From positions 522,874-586,873 of the forward strand of contig JBAZNL010000001.1 of the NCBI GenBank assembly GCA_041649275.1: 64,000 nt of DNA. The letters run 5' to 3'. The position numbers and the translations under genes were made by a program. The notes under the pieces were generated by a model. It did no database searches. It saw nothing but the letters and a program-made list of their open reading frames with translations, and was not told the origin of the DNA. Source of the DNA: Candidatus Izemoplasmatales bacterium (GTDB lineage: Bacteria > Bacillota_I > Bacilli_A > Izemoplasmatales > Hujiaoplasmataceae). Of the stretch, positions 26,364 to 36,079 are shown piece after piece. Each line of letters starts with the position of its first letter. Position 1 is the first letter of the stretch.

Positions 26364-27111
26364 ATCGGATCTTGAGGTATTTTTCAAAATAGAGGTTGAG
26401 CGTTTCCTTGCTGACGTTGTAGTCGATGTGGCGGTTGATCGTGACGCTGACGTACCCCGTCTCCTCGGAGACGACGATCGTCAGTGCGTCCGTCTGTTCC
26501 GAGATGCCGATGGCGGCGCGGTGGCGGGTCCCGTAATGCAGGGGAAGGTCGGTGCGGTCCGTGGACGGATAGTAGGCCTTCGCACAGAGAATCATGTCGT
26601 CGCGGATGATCACGGCGCCGTCGTGGAGCGGCGTGTTCGTGAAGAAGATGGTCGCGAGCAGTTCGGACGTGACGGGCGCGTTCACCATCATCGCCTTGTT
26701 CACGTAACCGGACATCTTGATGTCGCGCTCGACGGAGATGAGGGCGCCGATCTTGCGGGCGGAGAGATAATCGACCGCGGTCGACAGTTTCGCCGCGAGA
26801 TCGTTATTGGTCTTCGAACCGGACCGCGACCTGTTCTTCTTGCCGACGCCGATCTTCTTCATCACCGTGTTGATCTCGTTGATGTACATCATTACGAGGA
26901 TGTAGACGGCCGGTGCGAAGACGATCAGTTTGACCGCGAGGTCCACGCCGACGAACGGCTCGGCGATCAGATGATAAAGCGTGGCGACGAACAGCGCGAC
27001 GAGCAGGATCTTGAAGAGGCGGATCGCCTTGTGGCTGACCTTCGTACGCAGTACGAGCAGGAAGATGGCGTACAGGTACGAAATGATGAGAAGCAATTCG
27101 AAGTTGCCCAT
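26362..27111 (-). CDS. cdaA: Diadenylate cyclase CdaA
   Basis: CdaA makes the second messenger c-di-AMP from two ATP at the membrane. The 249 residues have three N-terminal membrane helices (to about residue 75) and a DisA_N cyclase domain with both catalytic motifs: LHDGAVII (DGA) and GTRHRAAIG (RHR). In many Bacilli cdaA is followed by cdaR and glmM; here neither is next to it. It has its own well-formed promoter and terminator, so it appears monocistronic. Confidence 0.96.
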   Translation of the reverse strand: MGNFELLLIISYLYAIFLLVLRTKVSHKAIRLFKILLVALFVATLYHLIAEPFVGVDLAVKLIVFAPAVYILVMMYINEINTVMKKIGVGKKNRSRSGSKTNNDLAAKLSTAVDYLSARKIGALISVERDIKMSGYVNKAMMVNAPVTSELLATIFFTNTPLHDGAVIIRDDMILCAKAYYPSTDRTDLPLHYGTRHRAAIGISEQTDALTIVVSEETGYVSVTINRHIDYNVSKETLNLYFEKYLKIR

Positions 27112-27161
27112 GGGATCACCGCTTTCGGATGAGATGCCAACGTGTCGAACACATCGACTCT

Positions 27162-27190
27162 ATTGTACTATAATTCCGTCCGGTTGCCAA
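27162..27190 (-). promoter_or_regulatory. Promoter of cdaA
   Basis: TTGGCA, 17-bp spacer, TACAAT on the minus strand, 51 nt before the cdaA start. Confidence 0.65.
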
Positions 27191-27212
27191 TCGCTGACGG
27201 CGGATTTGTCTT

Positions 27213-27674
27213 TTAGCGGATCCGCTTTCCGCCGAACCGGCGGTACGCCGCGTCGAGCGCGAAATAGGCGATCGGGATCATGATCGCAGAAGACATGACC
27301 GGTGTGATCAGCTTGGCGATCGGCACGGTTCCATAATCGATGCCGATCCCGGTTTCGACGACATAGTTGATCGCTTCCGCGAGACCCATCGTGACCAGCA
27401 TCCGGATCAGGAAGACGGTCATCACGACGCCAAACTGGGAGGCGTTCCGGGACTCCGGCTTGAACGTGAAGAGCGCGTTCGCGAAATACGAGAAGATTGA
27501 GGCGACGATGAAGCCGACGCCCCTCGCGACGAAGACGACGTCAGGAACCAGAAGATCGAAGAACAGCAGGTAGACGAGCGAGTCGATCGCGGTGTTGACG
27601 ACGCCGATGATGCCGAAGGTGAGAAACTTGCGGGTGAGGAAATGCGTCTTGACGAACCGCCAGATCCTATTCAA
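27213..27674 (-). CDS. GtrA family membrane protein
   Basis: GtrA-type proteins are four-helix membrane proteins thought to help flip lipid-linked sugars. The 153 residues carry four hydrophobic stretches and the typical start, with RKFLTFGIIGVVNTAIDSLVY near residue 14. Its start overlaps the stop of the glycosyltransferase by 8 nt. With that gene and YfhO it forms the known three-component glycosylation layout (polyprenyl-phosphate glycosyltransferase, GtrA/GtcA flippase, GT-C protein). Confidence 0.92.
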   Translation of the reverse strand: MNRIWRFVKTHFLTRKFLTFGIIGVVNTAIDSLVYLLFFDLLVPDVVFVARGVGFIVASIFSYFANALFTFKPESRNASQFGVVMTVFLIRMLVTMGLAEAINYVVETGIGIDYGTVPIAKLITPVMSSAIMIPIAYFALDAAYRRFGGKRIR

Positions 27675-28593
27675 CGTCGATTCCCTCGGACGCTTCCTCG
27701 ATCAGATAGTGGGGGCGGTCGAGAACCTGACGCCTGATCTGGTAGAGCAGATAGAACAGACCGTAGGCGACCAGATCGAGAAAGAGGAACGCGACGATGA
27801 TCATCGCGGAAATGAAGAACGCCTCGAACGCAAGGACGCCGACGGCGAAGAGGGCGACGGCGGCGGCCGCGAGCAGAAGTCCGAGGAGCAGTCCGAGCGC
27901 CGGCAGCACCATCATGACGTTGGAGAACTGGTTCATGCCGTTGAACCCGTAGCGGAACAGGCTCCTGAAGCTCCAGCTGCTCTTGCCGCGGACCCGGGGA
28001 ATGAAATCGTACTCCAGGCAGATCCGTTTGTATCCGACCCACGAGAAGATTCCCTTCATGAAACGGTTCTTGTCCTTGATCTTCAGGAACGCGTCGATCA
28101 CGACGCGATCCAGAAGCTGAAAGTCCTTCGCGCCGTTGTCGAGCGGACGGTCGGCATAGCTGTTGTAGAAGCGGTAGTAGAGGTTGGCGAAGAACGCGCG
28201 CATCTTCGGTTCGTTCTTGCGCGTGCTGCCCTTGGTATAGACGATCCGGTAGCCTTCCTTATGGAAACGGATCATCTCCGGAATCAGCGAAGGCGGCTGC
28301 TGCAGGTCGCAGTCGATGATGATCGCGGCGTCGCTGTCGGCGATGTGCTCGAGGCCGGCGTGCATCGCCGCTTCCTTTCCGAAATTGCGCGAGAAGGAGA
28401 TGTACCGGACGCGCGGATCTTCCGCCGCGACGGCCTTGATCTCATCGAGGGTCGCATCGCGGGATCCGTCGTTCACATAAAGGATCTCGTAGACGTAATC
28501 GGGATCCGTCAGGTGCTTCACCGTCTCCTCGAAGAACGGGCGGACGTTCTTCTCTTCGTTATAGGATGGAACGATGATCGTCAGTTTCTTCAT
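27667..28593 (-). CDS. Polyprenyl-phosphate glycosyltransferase, GtrB/CsbB-like
   Basis: Family 2 glycosyltransferase of 308 residues, beginning MKKLTIIVPSYNEEKNV. The catalytic DxD equivalent is in IIIDCDLQQPP near residue 92, and two C-terminal membrane helices (about 230-255 and 265-290) follow. This is the DPM1/GtrB/CsbB architecture that loads a sugar onto undecaprenyl phosphate on the cytoplasmic side. The start lies 35 nt inside the end of the YfhO gene, and the 3' end overlaps gtrA. The sugar cannot be read from sequence. Confidence 0.92.
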   Translation of the reverse strand: MKKLTIIVPSYNEEKNVRPFFEETVKHLTDPDYVYEILYVNDGSRDATLDEIKAVAAEDPRVRYISFSRNFGKEAAMHAGLEHIADSDAAIIIDCDLQQPPSLIPEMIRFHKEGYRIVYTKGSTRKNEPKMRAFFANLYYRFYNSYADRPLDNGAKDFQLLDRVVIDAFLKIKDKNRFMKGIFSWVGYKRICLEYDFIPRVRGKSSWSFRSLFRYGFNGMNQFSNVMMVLPALGLLLGLLLAAAAVALFAVGVLAFEAFFISAMIIVAFLFLDLVAYGLFYLLYQIRRQVLDRPHYLIEEASEGIDVE

Positions 28594-31500
28594 GTTCGGT
28601 TGCCTCCTTGGTCGGCTCGGTCCGTCTGCGTTTGCCGCGCCGGATGAGATAGGGGATGAGGAACACAAGTGCGTAGATCGCGGTCGAGGAAGCGGTCGCG
28701 AGCGCCCCTTGGGGAAGTCCTTTCGGCTCGAACCGGAGCGTCAGGGAGATGTCGGCGACGCCGTGGGGGATCACGATGCCGAGAAATCCACCCGACACCG
28801 ACAGCGTCTCGTAATCCTGACCGGACGTGATCTTCCACTCTTCCGAATACGCGACCGGAATCATGACGATCTGGTCGAAGTCGGTATCCGACGTGCGTTG
28901 GTATGACAACCTGATCGTGCCGCGCTCGATCGCCATCGTTTCGCCGTCGGCGGCGCTTCCGTCCGCATATTGGTCGTAGGCGGTCAAGTCGTCGATCACA
29001 TAGCGGATGGATAGATTGAACGGATTGGCATAATTGTACATGTCGTTGGTCTTGAACACGTACATCCGTTCCGGAATCGTGTCGAAATAGTAATACCCTT
29101 CGAAGCATTCCGTTTCGTTGTCGAGTTCGTCGACCACGAAGACGCGGTCGAACGTGAGCGAACTGTACATCTGGAAGTAAAGCATCCCGGAATCGCGGCT
29201 GAAGGCCACGTTGTCGAAGTCGTACACCAGATATGCGGCGCCTCCGATCGCCCTTTCGAGACGATACTGAAGGGTCTTCGGTTGATTGAAGGCGGCGTTC
29301 TGCTCGAAATAGATGGCGACCGGTTCGAGCCAGAATTCGCACTTGACCTGATGCGTCAATCCCGACACGACTTCGCAGTCGTCCCGGTTGCCGTTCTCGA
29401 ATTCCATGAAGACCTCTCCGTAGTCGAGCGGCGTGAGCGAACTCACGTTGATGTAGATGGCGCCGGTACCGAATCCGATATCGAGCGCATCCTCGTCATA
29501 ACGATAGAAGGCGCGTTCCGTCGGATCGGCGATGCCGGCGGTGGTCACGAGCGTCGCCGACGACTCGCTGCGATGGGCGTTCAGCGTTTTGACCGTTCCC
29601 TCGTTCGCCGGCGTGGCGCGCAGCAGGTTGTATGATGTCGCGTCATAGCGTTCTCCGTCGATGAGGACGTGCATGAGCAGGAGCTTCTGCGTCGCGATCT
29701 GCGTATTGATCGAAGAGAAGTTCTGGAAATCGTCGTATTCCATGTAGGATTCGTAGACCTGGAACGGTTCCGCATCGGCGATTTCATAAAGGCGATAGGT
29801 GTCGTCGCCGGCGACATAGGTGAAGTAGGCGCTATCCAGCGTGTAGTTCTTGACGGCGGAAACGAGGACGTAGCGGTAGCCGAGAAAATGGTTCAGATAC
29901 AAGGCGAGCGTGTCCAGTTTCCGCTTCGTCTGGTATTCGCCGCTATATCCGCAGGCGTCGAACAGCAGGCAGCCGATCCCGTTGGTCTCGGCATCGGTCC
30001 ACGAATGGAAGATCTCGGTGTTGGTGGGGAAGGAGGTCATGCGGTTGAAGTTGAGCTGTTCGACGTCGAAGCGCGACAAGTCGACGTACACCCGGTAGAA
30101 TTCGTCCCGTTCGAGATGATCTTCGAGGAAAGCGTCGATCGAGTGCATCGATTCGAAGGTGTCGATCTTGTTCGCGATCGAGAAGGGGCCCGAATACGCG
30201 TAGACGACGGCGACGAGGCATTCGACCCAGAAGACCGTGCGAATCCATCGCCTCTTGCCGATCCACCCGAAGACCAGCACGAGCACGAGGAAGACTGCGG
30301 CGACGCCCATCAGGATCGTATCCGCCGTCATGATGTCGCGGCTTGCATAATATGTATCGATTCCGAGTTTCTCGATATAGTAATAGATCAGGAAGCCGAC
30401 GAGACCCAGAAGCAAGGACAGCGGGATCGTGAGCCAGCCCATCTTCTCCGTCTCGAATCCGTGTTCGTCGAACACATAGGCGAGGATCATCGTCTCGACC
30501 AGAGGCATCATGTTGATCCAGCGCGTGTACGGGGAATCGGTAGTGCCGGAAAATACGTAGGAAAAGATCGGGAAGAAGATCAGAACCAACCCGAATGGAA
30601 TCAATACCTTATAAACGCGGGCGATGCGTCCGCGCATGAACCAGATGTAGGACATGAACGCCATGCCGACGATCGTGATGTAGAGCGAGACGTGTTCGAG
30701 TCCGTAATTGTTCTCGAACCCATAGAAACCGATGCCCTTCTGTTCTGTGAAAATCTTGGCGAGGACGCGGATGTAGATCTCCGGCTGGAACAGCTTCAGT
30801 TCGTACCCGAACACCTCCACGACCCAAGCGTTGAAACTACCCTCGGTACGGTAGGTATCCTCGAGTATGAAAAGAATGCTCGGATAGAGGATCACGCCCG
30901 CCATCGCGACGCCCAGAAGGATCAGTCCGAGGAATGAGACGCCGTCACGGAGAAACGGCCATACCTTGTTTCCGGGCCGCTTGAGGGCCTCGACGACGTA
31001 GAGCACGCTCATGAACGCCATCGCGCTGTATGCGAGATAGAAATCGTAGAATACAAGAGCGCATGTGAACAGTGGCACGACCCATTTCTTCCCGCGGAAA
31101 AAGTACTGAATCGCGACGAGGGCGGCGGGCAGGTAGAAGGTCAGTGAGAGGAACACCGGGAATGCCATGAAACTGACGGATCCGCCGCTCACGAAGTAGA
31201 CGATGCCCATCCAGAAAATGGTTCGGTTCTTCATACCCGTCATCCGAAGATAATATGCGAAAACCATGACGCCGGCCCAGATCTTGATCAATTCCGTCGT
31301 CGAGTACGCCAACTCCGTCGGAAAGACATAGCTGAGCAGGAGCGTGATGAAGGTGAAGATGTCAAGGGGGATGTAGTAGACGTCGGAGAAGAAGGAGGCG
31401 CCGAGATAGTTGTTCAGATTGAAGAAAGAGAGCGTTCCTTCCTTGATCTGGTCGATGAAATCGCACATGATGCTGTAGTACTGGATGATGTCATCCGAGA

Positions 31501-31699
31501 AGTTGTTGTAGAAACTGTTGCGTGTCAGGATAATCATCGTCTGGATGATGAACAGGACGGTAAAGACGAAAAGCCCCAAAAAGACGAATGTTTTTCGGGG
31601 TTGATCAAAAGTGGCTGCGATGAATGATTGGAAATAGGTTTTCCAGCGACGCCATTGTGCTCGTATACGATCCTTGAATCTGGGTTTCGACGTATCCAT
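28559..31699 (-). CDS. YfhO family GT-C-type membrane glycosyltransferase
   Basis: A 1046-residue membrane protein with a run of about twelve hydrophobic helices over the first ~520 residues (including NLNNYLGASFFSDVYYIPLD and later GTTDSPYTRWINMM). A large extracytoplasmic domain (about 525-1000) and a last C-terminal helix (SSTAIYALVFLIPYLI) follow. This matches YfhO of B. subtilis, which transfers GlcNAc from the lipid carrier to lipoteichoic acid in concert with CsbB and GtcA. GAGG lies 7 nt before the ATG. GC content is lower than in the genes to its left. Confidence 0.88.
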   Translation of the reverse strand: MDTSKPRFKDRIRAQWRRWKTYFQSFIAATFDQPRKTFVFLGLFVFTVLFIIQTMIILTRNSFYNNFSDDIIQYYSIMCDFIDQIKEGTLSFFNLNNYLGASFFSDVYYIPLDIFTFITLLLSYVFPTELAYSTTELIKIWAGVMVFAYYLRMTGMKNRTIFWMGIVYFVSGGSVSFMAFPVFLSLTFYLPAALVAIQYFFRGKKWVVPLFTCALVFYDFYLAYSAMAFMSVLYVVEALKRPGNKVWPFLRDGVSFLGLILLGVAMAGVILYPSILFILEDTYRTEGSFNAWVVEVFGYELKLFQPEIYIRVLAKIFTEQKGIGFYGFENNYGLEHVSLYITIVGMAFMSYIWFMRGRIARVYKVLIPFGLVLIFFPIFSYVFSGTTDSPYTRWINMMPLVETMILAYVFDEHGFETEKMGWLTIPLSLLLGLVGFLIYYYIEKLGIDTYYASRDIMTADTILMGVAAVFLVLVLVFGWIGKRRWIRTVFWVECLVAVVYAYSGPFSIANKIDTFESMHSIDAFLEDHLERDEFYRVYVDLSRFDVEQLNFNRMTSFPTNTEIFHSWTDAETNGIGCLLFDACGYSGEYQTKRKLDTLALYLNHFLGYRYVLVSAVKNYTLDSAYFTYVAGDDTYRLYEIADAEPFQVYESYMEYDDFQNFSSINTQIATQKLLLMHVLIDGERYDATSYNLLRATPANEGTVKTLNAHRSESSATLVTTAGIADPTERAFYRYDEDALDIGFGTGAIYINVSSLTPLDYGEVFMEFENGNRDDCEVVSGLTHQVKCEFWLEPVAIYFEQNAAFNQPKTLQYRLERAIGGAAYLVYDFDNVAFSRDSGMLYFQMYSSLTFDRVFVVDELDNETECFEGYYYFDTIPERMYVFKTNDMYNYANPFNLSIRYVIDDLTAYDQYADGSAADGETMAIERGTIRLSYQRTSDTDFDQIVMIPVAYSEEWKITSGQDYETLSVSGGFLGIVIPHGVADISLTLRFEPKGLPQGALATASSTAIYALVFLIPYLIRRGKRRRTEPTKEATEHEETDDHRSIL

Positions 31700-31731
31700 C
31701 TATGAACCTCGTCTACCGGAATATGCAGTTA

Positions 31732-31740
31732 ATTATATCA
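31732..31740 (-). promoter_or_regulatory. Extended -10 promoter of yfhO-gtrB-gtrA
   Basis: TGATATAAT on the minus strand, 33 nt before the YfhO start and divergent from hflX. Confidence 0.6.
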
Positions 31741-31807
31741 TATTCGCACATTGTTGCGATAGAGCCTTTTCTATATGGAAACAAATACGAAAGCTAATCA
31801 AATGTAA

Positions 31808-31813
31808 TATAAT
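31808..31813 (+). promoter_or_regulatory. Putative -10 box of hflX
   Basis: TATAAT 20 nt before the hflX ATG; no clear -35. Confidence 0.5.
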
Positions 31814-31832
31814 ACTATGTGGTGATGAAAAT

Positions 31833-33074
31833 ATGGAAAAGGCAATCCTCGTGGGTCTCGAGACCAACGCAAGCATCGAATTCGATTATCACATGAAGGA
31901 ACTGTCCGCACTTGCGGAGGCATGCGACCTTCAGGTTCTTGAAACTTTTACGCAAAGACTCGACGGGCCGACCGCCGCGCTGTACATCGGATCAGGCAAG
32001 GCCGAGGAGATCAAGAGCGCTGTGACGACGTTGGGTGCCGACGTCGTCGTTTTCGACGATGAACTCTCTCCGACACACATTCGCAATCTGGAAAAGGCGC
32101 TCACGGCCAAGGTCATCGACCGTACCATTCTGATTCTGGATATCTTCGCTTCGCGGGCCAGGACAAAGGAAGCCATGCTTCAAGTCGAACTCGCACAAAG
32201 CCAGTACATGCTTCCACGTACCGTTGGCATGTATTCCTCCTTGTCCCGTCAATCAGGCGGGATCGGTTCAAAGGGGCCGGGAGAGACGAAATTGGAACTG
32301 GATAAAAGAATCCTTCGTGATCGAATCGCTCACATACAGGAAGAATTGAAAGAAATCGTCTCCGTTCGAAGAACCCAACGTGAAAAGCGAAAGAAAGATG
32401 ATATTCCCACCGTCGCGTTGACCGGATACACCAATTCCGGAAAATCAACAATACTGAACAAGATGCTAGAATACTCGACTTCGAATACAGAAAAATATGT
32501 CTTTATGAAGGATATGCTCTTCGCGACTTTGGAGACGGCGACGAGGAACGTTGAACTGGGCAACAAGCATCAGTTTCTGGTCACGGATACGGTCGGATTC
32601 ATCTCAAAGCTGCCGCATCATCTGGTGGAAGCGTTTAAATCGACGCTCGAAGAGATCAAAGAAGCGTCTCTGATCCTCCATATCGTGGATGGATCCAACC
32701 CGAAAGCCGCGAATCAGGCTGCAATTGTGGATGAAGTGTTGCGTAGCCTTGAGGTCAAGAACATTCCGATTATCTATGTCATTAACAAATCGGACCTGAT
32801 CAGTGACGCTCCTTCTTTGCCTTTGAACCCGAGGTTGACCATCAGCGCAAAGACGGGAGACGGTTTTGACCGACTCGTTCAGAAGATAGACGACCAATTG
32901 TACTCAAATAACGTGATTGTGACATTATTCTTACCCTATGATAAAGGCCAGATATACAGTTTTCTGAAGGATCATGCGAACATCATACAAACTGATTATG
33001 AAAACGAAGGCATGGTCGTCAAAGCTGATCTAAATGAACGCCTTATTGGAATCTACAAACAATATATAAGATAA
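31833..33074 (+). CDS. hflX: Ribosome-associated GTPase HflX
   Basis: HflX binds the 50S subunit and splits stalled or heat-damaged ribosomes. The 413 residues show the N-terminal nucleotide-binding domain, with DGPTAALYIGSGKAEEIKS near residue 45, and the conserved linker SGGIGSKGPGE. The G domain has GYTNSGKST (G1), DTVGFISKLPHHLVEAFKSTL (G3 and switch II) and NKSDL (G4). I chose the ATG at 31833; a 53-codon upstream extension crosses the divergent promoter region. The ribosome site (GGTGATG) is weak. Codon use turns AT-richer toward the 3' end, next to the low-GC island. Confidence 0.96.
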   Translation: MEKAILVGLETNASIEFDYHMKELSALAEACDLQVLETFTQRLDGPTAALYIGSGKAEEIKSAVTTLGADVVVFDDELSPTHIRNLEKALTAKVIDRTILILDIFASRARTKEAMLQVELAQSQYMLPRTVGMYSSLSRQSGGIGSKGPGETKLELDKRILRDRIAHIQEELKEIVSVRRTQREKRKKDDIPTVALTGYTNSGKSTILNKMLEYSTSNTEKYVFMKDMLFATLETATRNVELGNKHQFLVTDTVGFISKLPHHLVEAFKSTLEEIKEASLILHIVDGSNPKAANQAAIVDEVLRSLEVKNIPIIYVINKSDLISDAPSLPLNPRLTISAKTGDGFDRLVQKIDDQLYSNNVIVTLFLPYDKGQIYSFLKDHANIIQTDYENEGMVVKADLNERLIGIYKQYIR

Positions 33075-33253
33075 TTCAATCTGAATCCTTTTTCAATTGA
33101 CACATATCGCATAAATTGATGTCGGCTTATATGTTACTATATTGTCGCGCGTGTTCTCTTTTGCTGCTTATCACGTCATTTATCTCGCATGAACAGCCAT
33201 ATTTAGGTCACATCTGCCCTATATTGGTTTACATTATGTTCTCCATTTACTTT

Positions 33254-33281
33254 TGTGGTCGTGTTATTGCGACCACATTTT
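33254..33281 (+). terminator. Hairpin with T run, possible hflX terminator
   Basis: TGTGGTCG and CGACCACA form a perfect 8-bp stem with an 8-base loop, followed by TTTTAATT. It lies 180 nt after the hflX stop and is the best terminator candidate for it. Confidence 0.6.
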
Positions 33282-33851
33282 AATTATCTATATAGAGCCG
33301 ACTCAAACACGACCATCGACGTATGATCAGCTCGAATAACGCTGATATTATTGGTGCAATTCCATCAATATGATGCAAATTTATGACACAACGAGGAAGT
33401 TTGTCGTATTTGAATGTATATTATTATTAGAATACACATTTTTAATAAACGCTTTGTCTTTGCCACATAAATCGCAAAAATGGTATGTATATTCATTTCC
33501 CTAGATATGGCGGTAAATTCACTTATTAGATATATTAGGTCGCATACATATATACTTTAAACCACTAGATTTTGAATATTGTGTCATTGAGCGACCGAAT
33601 TCGATCGTGCAGAAACATTATGTTAACATGGATTTCTACTGTTCGTCTAAGCGATGCTATGATGATGACGCTTTTGGCTCTCATAACTAGACATTTTAGG
33701 TGTCGATAATTTCAATCAAGGATATGAATACTTGAAGCATCAACGAATTAGGTTTGTATCTTGAGAAACAAGTAATGCCCACATATAGCCATATTCTCAT
33801 AAACACGAAATCATCGATTTTTTCCTATTGATCTGAATTGACTTCACGAAG

Positions 33852-33872
33852 TCGAATATCGAATCTCGAAGA
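33852..33872. repeat. Three tandem 7-bp repeats (TCGAATA/TCGAATC/TCGAAGA)
   Basis: Three consecutive 7-base units sharing TCGAA, inside the low-GC island, directly after the inverted pair GACTTC-AC-GAAGTC (33840-33853). The array is short; it may be chance or a remnant binding site. Confidence 0.4.
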
Positions 33873-35034
33873 TCATGGATGAGGACGGGCCCTCTGATAG
33901 ATTCTGGTTTTATTCATTTTCTCAACGATCCAGCAGTCACGTGCCGCTCTGTCATGTACAATTTGTTTATTATAGAATGGTCACACGATATTTCGTTGTA
34001 ATGCCGTGTTCTTTACGATGTGAAATTGATTTCTATTCGGGGTTTTTGAAAGATCAATGTCGTCGATCATACAGAACGATGACTATAATGGGTATTTACC
34101 ATTTCTATCAGTAAACGCATTGTCACACAGACCTATATTCTTCTAATATTATGATTTGTTATATTCGTTGTTGGCACAAACGATCGTTCAATCATTCTCC
34201 CGTGTTTGTCCTTTTTTTCCAGATCCATTCATGATGTTTCTTTGTTTGGTTTTTCGGCACACATTTTTCGTAGATATTTACATATACATAGTTAGGCCAT
34301 TTTATCGTAATTAAAGATAAATAGATCCCTAGACTACGATTCATGCTACCCGATTCATAACTGTTATCTTGAGAAAGTTCGAACTTCACATCAAATCTCA
34401 TATGGAAAACAAGCAATATTTCTGTCATCACCAAGTTCATCCAAATGCAGACAGAAGATGTTGACAATTCCTTCTGGCTTGCGTACGGGGTAACGCCCTA
34501 AAACAACTCAAGTTATCATGGAATTTTGTCAAATTTCCCTTTGCTTCTGTTAGGCTTTGACATTGTTCCAGATTTGCTATATATGAGATCTGACATCGTA
34601 TGATGATATTTAGAAACATCGCCAGATATAGATGTTTTGCAGCTCTATACTATAATTTAACTATCATTATATTTTGTTTTAATCTGAGACTTACTACTTC
34701 TATGCTGCCCATGAAGATGATCGTTGTGAACGTTAATGATCAAGTTGTGCATCGCTCGATCCGAATTTTGGCTCTTTCGTTCGGGAACGTATCTCAGTCG
34801 TTCCACATGGTTGTTCTATTTTTATATATATTGAATCACTTTTACACTGTCATTTTGGCCACCGACCAAATATTACCCACTCATCGCGTCTAAAATCGTA
34901 TCGCTTCGCAAAACCGATTATCCAATCTTGTATATCACTATATCTGGCCATATATCTAGCGTTAACTGTATGCATGCATATTGCTATTCTCTATTAAATC
35001 GGCGTTTTAAAATATAAATCCGCTGCTCTCACAA

Positions 35035-35073
35035 AACAAAAAGCCAGACGCCTCATTCGAGCTCGCCTGGCTT
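35035..35073 (-). terminator. Terminator of dusB
   Basis: AAGCCAG/CTGGCTT stem around the dusB stop, followed on the minus strand by TTTTTGTTTTG. The inner part of the stem is imperfect. Confidence 0.75.
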
Positions 35074-36054
35074 GTTCGTAGAATCCGTGCTTTCGAAGAA
35101 GCTGTCCAGGATTCTTAGCATTTCATCTCTTGTTCTGGCTTTGGAAACTTCCAGCTTCGCCTTTGCGGAATCACGCAATCCCTTAAGATACCATGCTGCG
35201 TGACTTCGCATCTCGAGTATCGCGATTTTTTCTCCTTCTTCCTTCACCAGATAGTCCATATGTTTTATGATACCCGCACGACGTTCCGTTAGTGACGGTC
35301 CGCCATCATAGCTTCCTCGTTCAAGATAGTCGACCGTCTGTCTGATCAACCACGGATTCCCGAGGACACCGCGTCCGATCATCACCGCATCGCACCCGGT
35401 TTCCTTCAACATTGTTGCCGCATCCTCGGGAGAATAGATGTCTCCGTTCCCGATGACGGGCACGGATACGGCTTGCTTCACTGCCCTGATGATCGACCAG
35501 TCCGCGCTTCCGGAGTACATCTGCGTTCGAGTACGGGCGTGAATGGCGATTGCGCTAATGCCCGCTTCTTCTATCCCTCTCGCAAACGCCACCGCATTGA
35601 TGTCGTTGTGATCCCAGCCGCTTCTGATCTTGGCGGTGACGGGTTTACGAACCGATGAGACGATCCGGCTTACGATTTCGAACGCCTTCTCGGGATCCTT
35701 CATCAACTTGGATCCCGCGTCCGACTTCACGACCTTCGGTACCGGGCATCCCATATTGATGTCGATGATGTCCGCATCGGTTTCGCGATCGATCATGATC
35801 GCCGCGGCGACCATCGACTCGACATCGGCGCCAAAGAGTTGTAGGGTGACCGGATGTTCATCTGGTTCGATCTTCAGCATGCTGCGGGTTCTGCCGTTAT
35901 TGTGCCCAAGTCCCTTGTCCGACACCATTTCCGTGTAGACCAGCCCGATGCCGAGTTCTTTGGCGATGCGACGGAACGCGGGGTTGGTGACGCCGGCCAT
36001 CGGAGCGAGGACGACCTGGTTCGGGATTTCGATATCGCGGATTTTCCATTTCAT
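35053..36054 (-). CDS. dusB: tRNA-dihydrouridine synthase, DusB type
   Basis: Dus enzymes reduce uridine to dihydrouridine in tRNA with FMN and NADPH. The 333-residue protein starts MKWKIRDIEIPNQVVLAPMAGVTN. It has NMGCPVPKVVKSDAGS with the catalytic cysteine near residue 95, the KIRSGWD motif, the IHARTRTQMYSG loop, and VIGNGDIYSPEDA plus MIGRGVLGNPW for FMN binding. This fits the DusB/NifR3 group of Bacillota. I chose the ATG at 36054, because an upstream in-frame ATG coincides with the -10 box. It is divergent from hslO. Confidence 0.94.
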   Translation of the reverse strand: MKWKIRDIEIPNQVVLAPMAGVTNPAFRRIAKELGIGLVYTEMVSDKGLGHNNGRTRSMLKIEPDEHPVTLQLFGADVESMVAAAIMIDRETDADIIDINMGCPVPKVVKSDAGSKLMKDPEKAFEIVSRIVSSVRKPVTAKIRSGWDHNDINAVAFARGIEEAGISAIAIHARTRTQMYSGSADWSIIRAVKQAVSVPVIGNGDIYSPEDAATMLKETGCDAVMIGRGVLGNPWLIRQTVDYLERGSYDGGPSLTERRAGIIKHMDYLVKEEGEKIAILEMRSHAAWYLKGLRDSAKAKLEVSKARTRDEMLRILDSFFESTDSTNKPGELE

Positions 36055-36079
36055 GTCGATGCACCACTTTCCGTGTTCC

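Larger units (their letters stand above)
33075..35037. other. Low-GC gene-free island, about 2 kb
   Basis: This stretch between hflX and dusB has no convincing gene. Sampled lines of 60 bases run from about 23 to 48 % GC, against about 60 % in most of the window, and stops are dense in all frames. The three longest open frames (79-97 codons) lack ribosome sites and recognisable protein features. Visible structure is limited to a terminator-like hairpin near the left end, three tandem 7-bp repeats, and several palindromes (33620-33629, 34375-34386, 34969-34980). It could be an old insertion that has decayed, or a non-coding region with a structural role. Confidence 0.8.

Noticed and set aside
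33230..33240. dif-like sequences (TTATGTTAAC at 33618-33627 and a TAATGTAAAC match on the other strand near 33230)
   Set aside because: Only one XerD-like arm is present in each case; the XerC arm and 6-bp centre do not fit the known dif patterns.
33938..33943. Possible parS site (CACGTG core)
   Set aside because: Only the 6-bp core matches; flanks agree at one position per side with the parS consensus.
33875..34893. Three open frames of 79-97 codons in the low-GC island
   Set aside because: No ribosome sites, no recognisable domains, and composition like the surrounding non-coding DNA.
34918..34927. DnaA-box-like TTATCCAAT
   Set aside because: A single 7-of-9 match without a cluster; not enough for an origin.
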